Below, one piece after another: positions 24,107 through 33,120 of a stretch of DNA of 52,073 nucleotides. Positions within the stretch are counted from its first letter, which is position 1; every line of letters begins with the position of its first letter. A model generated the notes under the pieces. The model ran no database searches and was not told where the DNA came from. It saw only the letters and a list, made by a program, of their open reading frames with translations. The stretch covers positions 1 through 52,073 of the forward strand of contig CANETF010000011.1 in assembly GCA_947440575.1 (NCBI GenBank). The letters run 5' to 3'. This DNA comes from Verrucomicrobiaceae bacterium. Its GTDB lineage: Bacteria; Verrucomicrobiota; Verrucomicrobiia; Verrucomicrobiales; Verrucomicrobiaceae. The position numbers and the translations under genes are program-made.

Positions 24107-24253
24107 GGCACCCATTGCATCTTCGCGACAACGGCACTTCTCCTCAGCCTCCATTTCCAGCCTGATTCGAGTCGCTTTGAAAACGCTGTAGAACCTCCTT
24201 CTAAATCTCTCCAGGTCTAGGCCAACCGACGCTTCCAGTCGCAGTGGTCGGAT

Positions 24254-25186
24254 CTAATGCACCCCAATATCAGCCAAATATCGCTCCGCCTCCAGCGCCG
24301 CGGCACACCCCTGGCCCGCCGCCGTGATCGCCTGCCGATAAACATGATCGGCCACATCTCCAGCCGCAAACAGCCCTACCGTCTTCGTCGCTGTCCCTTT
24401 GGTTTGCAGAATGTAGCCATTCTCATCGGTATCCACCAAGTCCCCAAGAAACGCCCCATTGGGCACGTGTCCGATCGCCACAAACACACACTTGATCTCC
24501 AACTCCGATTTCTCACCATTGACCAAGTTCTCCAAAGTCACTGCCCGCATCTCCCCCTTTTCATCCGTCAAGTATTCGCTCACCGTCGAGTTCCAAACCG
24601 GCTCAATCTTCGGATTCGCCAAAGCTCGTTCCGCCATGATCTTCGACGCCCGCAGCGAGTCACGGCGATGAATCAAATAGACCTTCGAAGCAAATTTGGT
24701 CAAAAACGAGGCTTCCTCACACGCACTGTCCCCACCACCAATGACCGCCACCGGCACATTGCGATAAAACGCCCCGTCACAAGTGGCGCAGCTCGTTAAG
24801 CCATGACCAATCAGACTCTTCTCGTTCGGCAAACCCAGGTGCCGAGGGGATGCTCCTGTCGCAACGATCACCGTGCGCGCCTGCTTTGTCGTTCCATCCT
24901 CGAGCTTGATGTCGAAATGCCCGTCTGCAGCCTTCTCCACCCCCGTTACCAGTGCAAACTCAATGCGCGTTCCGAACCGCTCAGCCTGTTGTTGCATTCG
25001 CATCATCAACTCAGGCCCCATGATGCCTTCCGGAAAACCAGGGAAATTCTCCACTTCCGTCGTGGTCGTGAGTTGCCCCCCGGGCATGTTGCCTGACAAA
25101 ATCAGAGGGTTCAGGTTCGCGCGCGCAGCGTAAACTGCCGCCGTGTAGCCCGCACAACCAGTGCCGATGATGATAACGTTTTCCAT
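24254..25186 (-). CDS. trxB: Thioredoxin-disulfide reductase
   Basis: This 310-residue cytosolic flavoenzyme reduces thioredoxin with NADPH. The FAD motif is GTGCAG (8-13), GGQLTTTTEVENFPGFP lies at 36-52, the redox-active CATC is at 133-136, and the NADPH loop is GGGDSACEEA (150-159). The C-terminal FAD block is GLFAAGDVADHVYRQAITAAGQGC. Its length and motif order are standard. It is convergent with the autotransporter gene (147-base gap without a clear terminator) and downstream of trpD with an 87-base gap. Confidence 0.95.
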   Translation of the reverse strand: MENVIIIGTGCAGYTAAVYAARANLNPLILSGNMPGGQLTTTTEVENFPGFPEGIMGPELMMRMQQQAERFGTRIEFALVTGVEKAADGHFDIKLEDGTTKQARTVIVATGASPRHLGLPNEKSLIGHGLTSCATCDGAFYRNVPVAVIGGGDSACEEASFLTKFASKVYLIHRRDSLRASKIMAERALANPKIEPVWNSTVSEYLTDEKGEMRAVTLENLVNGEKSELEIKCVFVAIGHVPNGAFLGDLVDTDENGYILQTKGTATKTVGLFAAGDVADHVYRQAITAAGQGCAAALEAERYLADIGVH

Positions 25187-25273
25187 AGTGTTGAAAGTGG
25201 AGAAAGGAACCCGGAAGGTGGAGGGGATTTGCCTTTCCGCAAGATGGGAGACACAACGATCTCAAATATTCCC

Positions 25274-26311
25274 TCAGCACAGATCTTGAAGCGCCCGCAG
25301 TTTCGCATGCGCCGCCCCACGGTCGATGGACTCCTCCGCTCGCAATTTGCCCTCCGCTAGATCCGTCGCGAGCCCCGTGATGACAAAGCCAGCTGCCGCG
25401 TTCAATACCGCCAAGTCCCTTTTGGGCCCGACCACATGCCCCTCCAAAATCCCCTCCAAAATAGCCGCATTCATCAACGCATCCCCGCCCTCAAGAGCCG
25501 CCAGCTTCGCCTTCGCAAACCCATAGTCAGCCGGATTCAGCTTGGATTTGGTGATCTGACCGCCACGCAGTTCGCAAACAGTGTTCATCCCCAAAGTCGA
25601 CAACTCATCCATCCCCTTCCCTCCCGGGGCGCTACCATGCACCACCCATGCCGCTTTGCGCCCCAATCGACATAGAATATCCGCGAACACATCGGTCCAA
25701 GCCTCGTCGAACACTCCAATCAACTGGTGATCCGGCCGAATCGGATTCAGCAATGGCCCCAACAGGTTGAACATCGACCGCTGCCCCTCTGCCGCCAACA
25801 ACTTCCGAGCGTCCACCACCGCCTTAAACGCCGGATGATACACCGGCGCAAAAAAGAAACCAATTCCCATCGACTCAACTCCACGCGCCACCTTCTCAGG
25901 CGGCAAATCAATCCTCACCCCCATCGACTCCAGCACATCCGCACCACCACTTTTGGACGTCACCCCTCGATTGCCATGCTTCGTGACACACACACCCCCA
26001 CCGGCAAGAATAAACATCGCCGTTGTCGAAACATTAAAGAGATTCAGCTTGTCGCCGCCCGTCCCCACCACATCCAACATCGGCCCCGGGACTCGGTCTC
26101 GGTTGACTTTCGGGTCCACTGCAAGAGCTAAAAACTCCGTCACAAATCCTGCGATCTCCTCCGGCGTCTCCCCTCTCCGAGCCAGCGCCCGCAAAAACTC
26201 AGCCTTCTCTGTTGCCTTCACCGCCGGGTCCACCAACGCGGCAGCAGCAGCGCGAAGGACATCAGCAGGAAGAGATTTGCCGGGCGTCACCTGACGGGTC
26301 AGATCGTTCAT
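25274..26311 (-). CDS. trpD: Anthranilate phosphoribosyltransferase
   Basis: This 345-residue enzyme of tryptophan synthesis transfers phosphoribose from PRPP to anthranilate. GTGGDKLNLFNVSTT (83-97) is the PRPP-binding loop, KHGNRGVTSKSGGADVLE (111-128) is the second signature, and FNLLGPLLNP follows. I chose the ATG at 26311 (MNDLTRQVTPG) over an upstream in-frame start at 26347. No other trp gene is adjacent, so the pathway genes are scattered in this genome. Confidence 0.95.
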   Translation of the reverse strand: MNDLTRQVTPGKSLPADVLRAAAAALVDPAVKATEKAEFLRALARRGETPEEIAGFVTEFLALAVDPKVNRDRVPGPMLDVVGTGGDKLNLFNVSTTAMFILAGGGVCVTKHGNRGVTSKSGGADVLESMGVRIDLPPEKVARGVESMGIGFFFAPVYHPAFKAVVDARKLLAAEGQRSMFNLLGPLLNPIRPDHQLIGVFDEAWTDVFADILCRLGRKAAWVVHGSAPGGKGMDELSTLGMNTVCELRGGQITKSKLNPADYGFAKAKLAALEGGDALMNAAILEGILEGHVVGPKRDLAVLNAAAGFVITGLATDLAEGKLRAEESIDRGAAHAKLRALQDLC

Positions 26312-26422
26312 GATCCCATCTTTGCAGGAAACTCTGCCCTTTGGCAACGCCGAACCCGTGACGATCTCTGAACATTCCGCGTCACCGAAAAAGCCAGCCC
26401 CAGGTAAAGTCCGCCGACAATT

Positions 26423-27460
26423 CTATGGCTCGACCGCTTCCAGATTCTGAAGTGCCTTCAACTGCTTCTCAAGATCACGCACCTTTCGTATCATCTCCGG
26501 CAATTGCTGAAGCGCAATCCACTGACGCTTCGTGTGCTTATCCGGTGCCGCCGGAATCCCAAGAACCGTCCCCCCGTCTGGAACATCCCGCATCACTCCG
26601 GACTTCGCCCCTACCGTTGACTGACGACCCAACTTCAAATGCCCTGCGATTCCCGATTGCGAAGCAATCACCGTATAGTCCCCCAGATGTGTGCTACCCG
26701 CAAAACCCACCTGCCCCATGATCAAACAGTGCCGCCCCATCTCCACGTTGTGCGCCACGTGCACCAGGTTATCGACTTTCGTCCCGGCTCCAATGATCGT
26801 CGACCCAAGCGCCCCCCGGTCAATAGCCGCATTCGCCCCGATCTCGACATCATCATGAATCACCACGTTTCCAACCTGAAGAACCTTTCGGTGACGCCCC
26901 TGATCAAACACGTACCCATAACCGTCCGCCCCGATTGTCGTTCCCGCATGAATCCTCACCCGATTCCCAATGATCGTCTGATGATAAAGCGTCACCTGAG
27001 GAAACAATCGCACATCTTCACCCAACGTAGTCCCTGTCCCCAAATAATTGCCACCCATCAGCACACACCTCGCCCCGATCTTCACCCCTTCACTCACGAT
27101 GCAGTGCGGCCCCACATAAGCCGAAGGATCAATCTGAGCGCTAGGTGCAATGCTGGCGCTCTGATGGATCCCCGAAACAAAACGCTCCTCCGGAAAAAAG
27201 TGCGGCAGCAGTTTCGCCATCGCCACTCTCGCATCAGCCACCCGAATCAACGTCTTTTTCGCCGATTCTAAACCCACTGGCACCAGCACGGCAGACGCGC
27301 CACTCTCCTCTGCATCGGCAAAATAGCTCGCCTTCTCAGCAAACGTCAACTCCCCCGTCTGAGCATTAGCAGCGGAAGCAAATCCAGTGAGTAAGATAGA
27401 CGAGTCTCCAATCACTTCGCCTCCAATAAGCAAAGCAATTTCGGCAACAGTGGTTGGCAT
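26423..27460 (-). CDS. lpxD: UDP-3-O-(3-hydroxyacyl)glucosamine N-acyltransferase
   Basis: This 345-residue enzyme performs the third step of lipid A synthesis, so it supports an LPS-type outer membrane. An N-terminal uridine-binding domain (about 1-95) is followed by left-handed beta-helix hexapeptide repeats (about 100-300), including IRIHAGTTIGADGYGY, KVDNLVHVAHNVEMG with the expected catalytic His and GQVGFAGSTHLG. A C-terminal helix with RDLEKQLKALQ ends the protein. It starts 28 bases after the desaturase stop, on the same strand. lpxA, lpxC and fabZ, often neighbours of lpxD, are not here. Confidence 0.95.
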   Translation of the reverse strand: MPTTVAEIALLIGGEVIGDSSILLTGFASAANAQTGELTFAEKASYFADAEESGASAVLVPVGLESAKKTLIRVADARVAMAKLLPHFFPEERFVSGIHQSASIAPSAQIDPSAYVGPHCIVSEGVKIGARCVLMGGNYLGTGTTLGEDVRLFPQVTLYHQTIIGNRVRIHAGTTIGADGYGYVFDQGRHRKVLQVGNVVIHDDVEIGANAAIDRGALGSTIIGAGTKVDNLVHVAHNVEMGRHCLIMGQVGFAGSTHLGDYTVIASQSGIAGHLKLGRQSTVGAKSGVMRDVPDGGTVLGIPAAPDKHTKRQWIALQQLPEMIRKVRDLEKQLKALQNLEAVEP

Positions 27461-27488
27461 AATAAAATGAGCTAAATTGTACTACCCG

Positions 27489-28601
27489 CTAGTGAGAGGA
27501 GACCAAACTGCCTTCCGGGAAAATCGCGGCTTCTGCCGCCAACCTGTCGTTCTGTAGCCGCCTCATCTCTCGTAAACTCACCATCCGCTGAGCATCCACA
27601 TCCCAGACCTTCAGGCGCAAGCAACGCACGATGTTCATCGGACTAAGGGAGGTTGTCACCGCCGTTCCCAATTCAGGAAAATCTCGCATCACCTCCGGCA
27701 ATCGATAAAACGGAATCTTGGCGTTAAGATGATGAACATGATGGAAACCAATATTGGCCGTGAAGTAACGCATCATGAACCCAGTTCTCATGTAACTGGA
27801 GGACTCCAGCGCAGCCTTCTCATACGTCCATCCACCCTTCTCATAAAACAACACTCCGGGGAAATTGTGCTGAGCATAAAACAGGTAGGATCCAATCGCA
27901 TAAGTGATGAAATGCGGGAGCGTTTGCGTCAACAGCACGGCCTGCCACCCCCCATGCAAAAAAAGCGCTACCCCAATTGCCACATGCAGCACCAACGCAA
28001 CCAGGCAATCAAAATGACGCTTTGGGTCCTTCAGAAACGGCTGCACGCACATTGCAAAAAGGAACATCGTGAAATAGCCGAACAAAATCGTGAGGGGATG
28101 ACGAATGCCCAAATACTCTCGCTGGGCCGCCGGCGTCGACTTCATGAATCCGTTGGAAGTCATGATCGGAAACGACCCAATGTTTGATCCTCGAAGCTTC
28201 GAGTTGTGGTTGTGGTGATGATTATGCGAACTCCTCCAGATACTGCTCGCGCTCAAGGCATAGATTCCAAATGCCCTCATCAAGATCTCGGCCAATCGAG
28301 ACCGAGCAAGAATCGCATGATGCTGCTGATCATGGTAGATCACAAACATCCTCAACAGAAAAAGCCCAGCCAAGACACTGAAGACCAATTTGGCCCAGAT
28401 GGGCGCAATCAATAACGTCGCCCCAAGACAACCAACCAGCAGCGCAAGCGTCGACAATACATGCCACCAACTAATCAAACTGGAGTCTTTTGCATAGCCT
28501 TTAGTGGCGAGGATGAGTTCTTGGCCACTTCTCATTGTCGTCCGTACGTCGACAATCTCTCGTTTGTCGAAGGAATGTACACGCGGAATGGAAAAAGTCA
28601 C
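27489..28601 (-). CDS. Membrane fatty acid desaturase
   Basis: This 370-residue integral membrane di-iron enzyme carries three histidine boxes: HDQQHH (90-95), HNHHHNHN (126-133) and HHVHH (287-291). Hydrophobic segments lie near 46-66, 70-90, 171-190, 201-217 and 228-243. It probably introduces a double bond into a membrane or outer-membrane acyl chain, or acts on a carotenoid-like substrate, since some family members do. It precedes lpxD on the same strand, so a link to lipid A or membrane fluidity is plausible but inferred. A later start is possible, but the histidine boxes would be unaffected. Confidence 0.87.
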   Translation of the reverse strand: MTFSIPRVHSFDKREIVDVRTTMRSGQELILATKGYAKDSSLISWWHVLSTLALLVGCLGATLLIAPIWAKLVFSVLAGLFLLRMFVIYHDQQHHAILARSRLAEILMRAFGIYALSASSIWRSSHNHHHNHNSKLRGSNIGSFPIMTSNGFMKSTPAAQREYLGIRHPLTILFGYFTMFLFAMCVQPFLKDPKRHFDCLVALVLHVAIGVALFLHGGWQAVLLTQTLPHFITYAIGSYLFYAQHNFPGVLFYEKGGWTYEKAALESSSYMRTGFMMRYFTANIGFHHVHHLNAKIPFYRLPEVMRDFPELGTAVTTSLSPMNIVRCLRLKVWDVDAQRMVSLREMRRLQNDRLAAEAAIFPEGSLVSSH

Positions 28602-28925
28602 ACAACGATCAAGTCAAACCCCTATCGCAACCTTGCGAATTTCAGCCCGGACCTTCCCAACTAGACACAACCATCTTCCCGCACCCCCAACAGTCACGCC
28701 CTCTCACCTCACTGGGCAACTACGCGAGGCATTCAGCCCCTAAAAATCGTCAATCCATCCCCATTCACCCAATTCGCCACGCCTTCCCGGCCAAGGCACC
28801 TGGCCCTGGTCCGATTTCAATCAGCCTCTCTTCAATCAACGCAAAATTGACTCCCAAAAACGCCTCCCTCTCAATCCAGGACACTTGCGCTCCACTCAAT
28901 GCAGTGAATATTCGAATCATCTCAT
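28602..28925. other. 324-base divergent intergenic region
   Basis: This region lies between the divergently oriented desaturase and YqgE/AlgH genes and should hold both promoters. Open frames on both strands exist, but none looks like a protein of a known family. I see a short GGCCA/TGGCC stem near 28790-28806 and no convincing -10/-35 pair. Confidence 0.4.
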
Positions 28926-29483
28926 ATGTCCCACGACCTCTCCACCCCGCATGAATACTCCGGGCAACTGTTGCTGGCAGCACCCACTTTAAAGGACCCC
29001 AATTTCTCTCGTTCTGTCATCTTCCTGGCCGCCCATTCGTCAGACGAAGGCGCGTTCGGCTACATCTTGAATCGCCCGCTAAATCAACGCGTCGCCGATC
29101 TCATGCCCGACGCCGAACTCGGTCCCTTGGGTAGCGCTCCCGTGTTCATGGGTGGGCCCGTTTCCGCCGACAAAATGGCCTTCGCTTCATTGCGCTGGAG
29201 CCGGGCCAAACGTCAGTTGAGAATTCAAACCCATCTCTCCGTCGACGACGCCCTTCACGAAATGAGCTTAGGCCGCGAAGTGCGGGGGTTTGTGGGTTAC
29301 TCCGGCTGGGGGGAAGGCCAGTTGGAGAAGGAGATGGAACGCCGCTCCTGGATTGCAACCTCACCCGAAAAAAAGGTTCTCACCACCCGCCATCCCGATT
29401 CTCTTTGGCATGAAGTCCTCAAGGGAATGGGGCCCCTGTTCGGTCTCATCGCAGGCATGCCCGAAAAGGTCGAGTTGAATTAG
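28926..29483 (+). CDS. YqgE/AlgH family protein
   Basis: The 185-residue cytosolic protein has the family opening GQLLLAAPTLKDPNFSRSVIFLAAHSSDEGAFGYILNRPL, then VFMGGPVSADKMAF, and GYSGWGEGQLEKEMERRSWI toward the C-terminus. The family is widespread in Gram-negative bacteria and often linked to DNA or alginate regulation by name only; its molecular role is not established. The gene stands alone between a divergent desaturase and a convergent unknown gene. Confidence 0.9.
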   Translation: MSHDLSTPHEYSGQLLLAAPTLKDPNFSRSVIFLAAHSSDEGAFGYILNRPLNQRVADLMPDAELGPLGSAPVFMGGPVSADKMAFASLRWSRAKRQLRIQTHLSVDDALHEMSLGREVRGFVGYSGWGEGQLEKEMERRSWIATSPEKKVLTTRHPDSLWHEVLKGMGPLFGLIAGMPEKVELN

Positions 29484-29651
29484 AATCTGCCCAAAAATCT
29501 GAATTCTGAGTGTTGAAGCAGCGAGCGTTACTGCCAAAGCTCAGTATACAAACACGCAGGGTGGAATAGCGCAAAAACCCAGACCGAACTCGTGGAACCA
29601 TTCCCGCCGCCGCATGAGCGCGTCGACTTTTTAAACAAACGCTAACGAAGA

Positions 29652-31976
29652 CTACCGACCCAACAACGCCTCTACCTCGTCCAAGTACTTCGATATCGGG
29701 TCATTCCGCGGTGGCAACTCTTCACGCACCCGATCTGGTAATGTGAGGAAATCCTCAAACAATCCGCTGTACCGTGTTGACTGAGTCGCCTCATACCAAT
29801 CCAAATGATCCTGCACCGCACAAGCTTTCACGTAGCTTTCGACAGCACGCTTGCGTAGTGCCTTCAGTTTCTCATCCACTCCTTTGGTCTTTCCCACTGA
29901 CAGCTCATTAATGACGCTGATGTAATCGTTTGCGATGTCCCTGAATAGCACATGGCCCCGAACAGCAATGTCTTGCAGCGCCAGACGCATTTGGGAGAGT
30001 AGCCGTTGCTTGTCTGGATGCCCCATCACAACCGCAAAGTCTTCCACCGGGAACGGAATCACCCCACCGCCTGCAGGTTCCTGAGACTGGACCGCTGGCG
30101 CCTGAATGTACCGGCCTCGCTCACCAAAGCTCACAAACCCCCTCGATACTTTCACCGGTGCTTCATTCTCTAAATCGAGAGCCGCCGAATCAAACAATCG
30201 GACTGAAACCTTCTTTTCACCGGGCACCTCAGGCTCCTCCTTCGGACTTTTGCTACCGCGGAACCATTTCAGCGGGTTTAACGACTTACCGCGCCCACCT
30301 TCGTCGGATGGCTCAGCAGATTTCTCTTTCGACTTGTCTGACGAGGCATCCGATTTCGACTCGTCCTCTTTCATGCTGGCAGCCTTTTTCGCCTCCGCCG
30401 CCTCAATTCGAGCCTTCTCCTTTTCACGCTTCTCTTGAGCTTCCTTCTCCTTTTCGGCCTTCTCTCGATCCGCTTTCTCCTGAGCAGCCTTCTCCTTCGC
30501 TGCCTTTTCCTCGGCCCTTCTTAACTCCTTTTCTCGATCTTTAGTCGCAGAAGCTTCTTCTTTGGAGAACTCCTTTTTGTTCTCGGTTTTGGCCATACCC
30601 TCAGCTTCATCTTCGGTAGCCAACTCCTCGTTCTTTTTGTCTGAATCATTCTGCATGAACGGAATGAAGTTTCTCAAAAAACCTTTCTTAGACTTCTCTT
30701 CCTCATTGGACTCTGCGGCAACCTCCGGCGCCTCAGGCAATTCTTTCGGACGACTCGAAACCGACTTGGTTGCAGGCTTGCCCGACTTACTTGTTCCCGT
30801 CTTCTTTGCTGTCGAACTCGAAGGGGCCGACACCACCGATGTAGCCTGATCGTTTTCAATCACAGCATCAGGCTCCTTCAAAGCTGCAGGACGTTGCGAT
30901 GCTAAGCTCAAAATCTTCTGAGGTTCCGGTAGCTTGCTGTCAGGAATAGAAGGCACTAGGAAGGTCAGCGCGCGATCAAGCAGTTCCGCCGTCTGAGTGG
31001 GGTCCAGGGTCTCCGCCATGCTTGGCGCAGCCAAAGACGCCAATTGCAGCGACCACCACTTGTTCAAGCTTGCATCAGACTCGGCCAAGGCTGGAAACCA
31101 TTGCTTCAGTAATTCTCTTTGCGGCTTCTCCTCTTGGGCCAACGCAGCCAAAAAACGACTGAACCGCAACGGCCCGTCTGGCTGGTCCAATACTGCCAAC
31201 ACAAGGGCGCAACAGGACGTCTCATAAATCGTGCGCGACAGCCCATCCAATCCAGTCGCCTCAGCATCCAGAATCTCCTCAATCCCATAAACCTTGCCAC
31301 TCTTGAAGATAGCAGCAAACTCAGCACTCGGCCGCCCTCGCAAACGATAATCCAGTGCCTTGATCACTCCAGTGTGAACCCACGGCGGCACCAAGTTGGA
31401 ACTCCTCTCGTCGGGAACCTGTTTGTGCGATCGAAGGATTCGCTCTGAAAGCAGCAAACGAATCAACTCCCTCCGGAAATCCGCAGGCCGCAATCCACTG
31501 CGCTCGGGCACATTCATTTGGAGATGAAACCCTCCATGGGTCAATGCGCTAACCTGAGTCGTGATCCCCAGGTCCGATGGATCCGCTGGGGTCAAAGCTT
31601 TGATCTGCACCACCAACGTTCGCACCCACGTATCCGGGGTGCGCAACAAGCGCCCCAACTCCAAGCTAATGTCCTCGCACTTCCCGGCAATTCCGCTCCG
31701 CACACGCAGATCAGGTCCATAGACAATGAATTGCCCAGAAGAACTTGTCGAACTTGGAACCGCTGACGACTTCGTTGGCGCCAGACTCGGAACTGGCGTT
31801 ACCGGCACAGGCAGTGCAGGCATATCAAGTGCGGCCGATGGAGCGAATGAGGGCGGCACGGAGGGCGCACCGGATAGTCTTTCCTGAGGCAATGGCAGAT
31901 CCTCAACCTGCCCGTTTACCAGGCCAAGCAGGCACAAGCTTTGAACAGAAGCCAAAAAGAGACAGGAGCGATACAT
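29652..31976 (-). CDS. Secreted protein with degenerate peptidase-MA-like domain and long coiled coil
   Basis: The protein has about 774 residues from the ATG at 31976; an alternative ATG at 31982 overlaps the previous stop. A signal peptide is followed by a Pro/Ser-rich linker (to about 82). The region about 85-300 has the layout of peptidase-MA-like gluzincins. The expected zinc motif HExxH reads RELIR (171-175), and PPWVHTGVIKAL replaces the usual W-x-x-EG block, so it looks catalytically dead. A highly charged K/E/A/R coiled coil spans about 465-545. A conserved-looking C-terminal region (about 590-776) has helices and no known match. It is the third gene of a unit with the zinc-ribbon and 202-residue proteins. 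Function unknown; a structural envelope role is possible. Confidence 0.65.
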   Translation of the reverse strand: MYRSCLFLASVQSLCLLGLVNGQVEDLPLPQERLSGAPSVPPSFAPSAALDMPALPVPVTPVPSLAPTKSSAVPSSTSSSGQFIVYGPDLRVRSGIAGKCEDISLELGRLLRTPDTWVRTLVVQIKALTPADPSDLGITTQVSALTHGGFHLQMNVPERSGLRPADFRRELIRLLLSERILRSHKQVPDERSSNLVPPWVHTGVIKALDYRLRGRPSAEFAAIFKSGKVYGIEEILDAEATGLDGLSRTIYETSCCALVLAVLDQPDGPLRFSRFLAALAQEEKPQRELLKQWFPALAESDASLNKWWSLQLASLAAPSMAETLDPTQTAELLDRALTFLVPSIPDSKLPEPQKILSLASQRPAALKEPDAVIENDQATSVVSAPSSSTAKKTGTSKSGKPATKSVSSRPKELPEAPEVAAESNEEEKSKKGFLRNFIPFMQNDSDKKNEELATEDEAEGMAKTENKKEFSKEEASATKDREKELRRAEEKAAKEKAAQEKADREKAEKEKEAQEKREKEKARIEAAEAKKAASMKEDESKSDASSDKSKEKSAEPSDEGGRGKSLNPLKWFRGSKSPKEEPEVPGEKKVSVRLFDSAALDLENEAPVKVSRGFVSFGERGRYIQAPAVQSQEPAGGGVIPFPVEDFAVVMGHPDKQRLLSQMRLALQDIAVRGHVLFRDIANDYISVINELSVGKTKGVDEKLKALRKRAVESYVKACAVQDHLDWYEATQSTRYSGLFEDFLTLPDRVREELPPRNDPISKYLDEVEALLGR

Positions 31977-31978
31977 GA

Positions 31979-32587
31979 TCAACGATTGGTGGTTGCAGCC
32001 TGCACAGCGGAGTCAAGGAAACGCGGATCCAGCAGCAGTTGATCCTCCACAATTTGAATCTGATTCATGGCAAACAAAGCGTCTATCTCAGGCCTCAACA
32101 CATCTGCCAAATGGGACAAAACGGCCTTCGCAGGATGCAGAAGCCCCCTGGGCACTTTCAGCCGCCCATAGGCCCCATCCACAATCTCGCAGTGAAACTC
32201 GCTCTCTTCGCGCTTCAAACGCAAGTTCACCGTCAGGTCACACACATGAGCTTCTGCCAGCCTCCACCTCAATCGAAGCACCGCACCGCCCTCCCGAAGA
32301 TCAACTTCCGGTGCTTCCAAGCACCACCAAGATTTCGCAACTCCCCATGCTGGACGTGATGCGACGCTTTCAGCCAAATGCTCATTCAGACGCGACTCGC
32401 TAATCTCAAACGGGGCCGACCGCTTGATTGCTGCTTGCGCAAGTTGGTCCAACACCCCTTGTGTTGGCTTGCGGTCACCTTCTTGAGCCTGCAACGCAGA
32501 CCGTTCCGCAGGGCGATGCGCCACCCATGCCGCCCCTGTAAGGGCACTGAAAAGCAGAAGCAAAAAGCTGTAGCGAAGAACATTCAC
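31979..32587 (-). CDS. Hypothetical membrane-anchored or secreted protein
   Basis: The 202-residue protein has an N-terminal hydrophobic segment (about 7-23, SFLLLLFSALTGAAWVA) acting as a signal or anchor. The rest alternates charged and hydrophobic stretches (SESRLNEHLAESV, LRLRWRLAEAHVCDLTVNLRLKR, LLHPAKAVLSHLADVL). I do not recognise a family. The stop overlaps an ATG of the downstream 776-residue frame (31979-31982), and the gene starts 20 bases after the zinc-ribbon gene, so the three form an operon. It may work with the downstream secreted protein. Confidence 0.65.
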   Translation of the reverse strand: MNVLRYSFLLLLFSALTGAAWVAHRPAERSALQAQEGDRKPTQGVLDQLAQAAIKRSAPFEISESRLNEHLAESVASRPAWGVAKSWWCLEAPEVDLREGGAVLRLRWRLAEAHVCDLTVNLRLKREESEFHCEIVDGAYGRLKVPRGLLHPAKAVLSHLADVLRPEIDALFAMNQIQIVEDQLLLDPRFLDSAVQAATTNR

Positions 32588-32607
32588 CGCGAAAAAATCG
32601 GTCCCGA

Positions 32608-32901
32608 TTAAGTCGTCGCACTCGAAGAACTACTTGTGCCCCCGGAACTTGCCGCCGCGGTTCCAGCCCCACTGCTTGACGACGAATCTTGTTTCGCCGC
32701 AGCCTTGTAGGCATCACTGCGATAGTCCGTGATATAAAAACCAGAACCTTTGAAAATGAAACCGGAACCCAAACCAATTTTGCGACGGACGGGCCCTGCG
32801 CATCCAGGTTGAGGGCAGTCGGTCAAATGAGGGTCCTTCATGGACTGCTTCGCTTCAAACGCATGTCCACATGTCTGGCATTGATAATCGTAGGTTGGCA
32901 T
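32608..32901 (-). CDS. FmdB-type zinc ribbon protein
   Basis: The 97-residue protein begins MPTYDYQCQTCGHAFEA, the family opening. A second pair CPQPGCAG completes a four-Cys zinc ribbon (Cys 8, 11, 29 and 34). KIGLGSGFIFKGSGFYITDY matches the C-terminal family block. The tail from about residue 72 is low complexity in Ser, Ala, Gly and Thr. Family members are assumed to be small regulators, but no function is proven. It is the first gene of the unit ending at 29652. Confidence 0.88.
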   Translation of the reverse strand: MPTYDYQCQTCGHAFEAKQSMKDPHLTDCPQPGCAGPVRRKIGLGSGFIFKGSGFYITDYRSDAYKAAAKQDSSSSSGAGTAAASSGGTSSSSSATT

Positions 32902-32949
32902 AGAGAGATCGAAGGTCGAATCAAGAACCTCAGCCGAAACTGAGAAGGG

Positions 32950-32978
32950 ATTGTATAGCCAGCCACTGTCTCCAGCAA
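32950..32978 (-). promoter_or_regulatory. Candidate promoter for the zinc-ribbon operon
   Basis: On the minus strand TTGCTG (32973-32978) and TACAAT (32950-32955, 5 of 6 matches to TATAAT) are 17 bases apart. The predicted transcript would begin near 32943 and have about 40 bases of leader, opening with a CTCAG-TTTCGG-CTGAG hairpin (32927-32942). This is pattern evidence only. Confidence 0.35.
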
Positions 32979-33120
32979 TGGGATTTTACCCCCTCCACAC
33001 GACATCTGCCTCCTCCTACATTAGCCCAACCCATTCCTGCCCCTCAACTCCGCTTGAGTCCACCGACCAGGAAAAGGGAGATAATTTGCCATCGTCACAA
33101 AGTGCCACTACGCTCTGGCC

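Noticed and set aside
24107..24253. Terminator between the autotransporter and trxB
   Set aside because: Only a weak CCGAC/GTCGG stem with a 15-base loop is visible, with no T-run.
28765..28983. Minus-strand frame in the desaturase/YqgE gap
   Set aside because: It overlaps the start of the YqgE gene and has no recognisable family; a 51-codon version starting at 28920 is possible but unsupported.
29484..29651. Small RNA or terminator between convergent genes
   Set aside because: No stable stem or T-run could be seen by eye.
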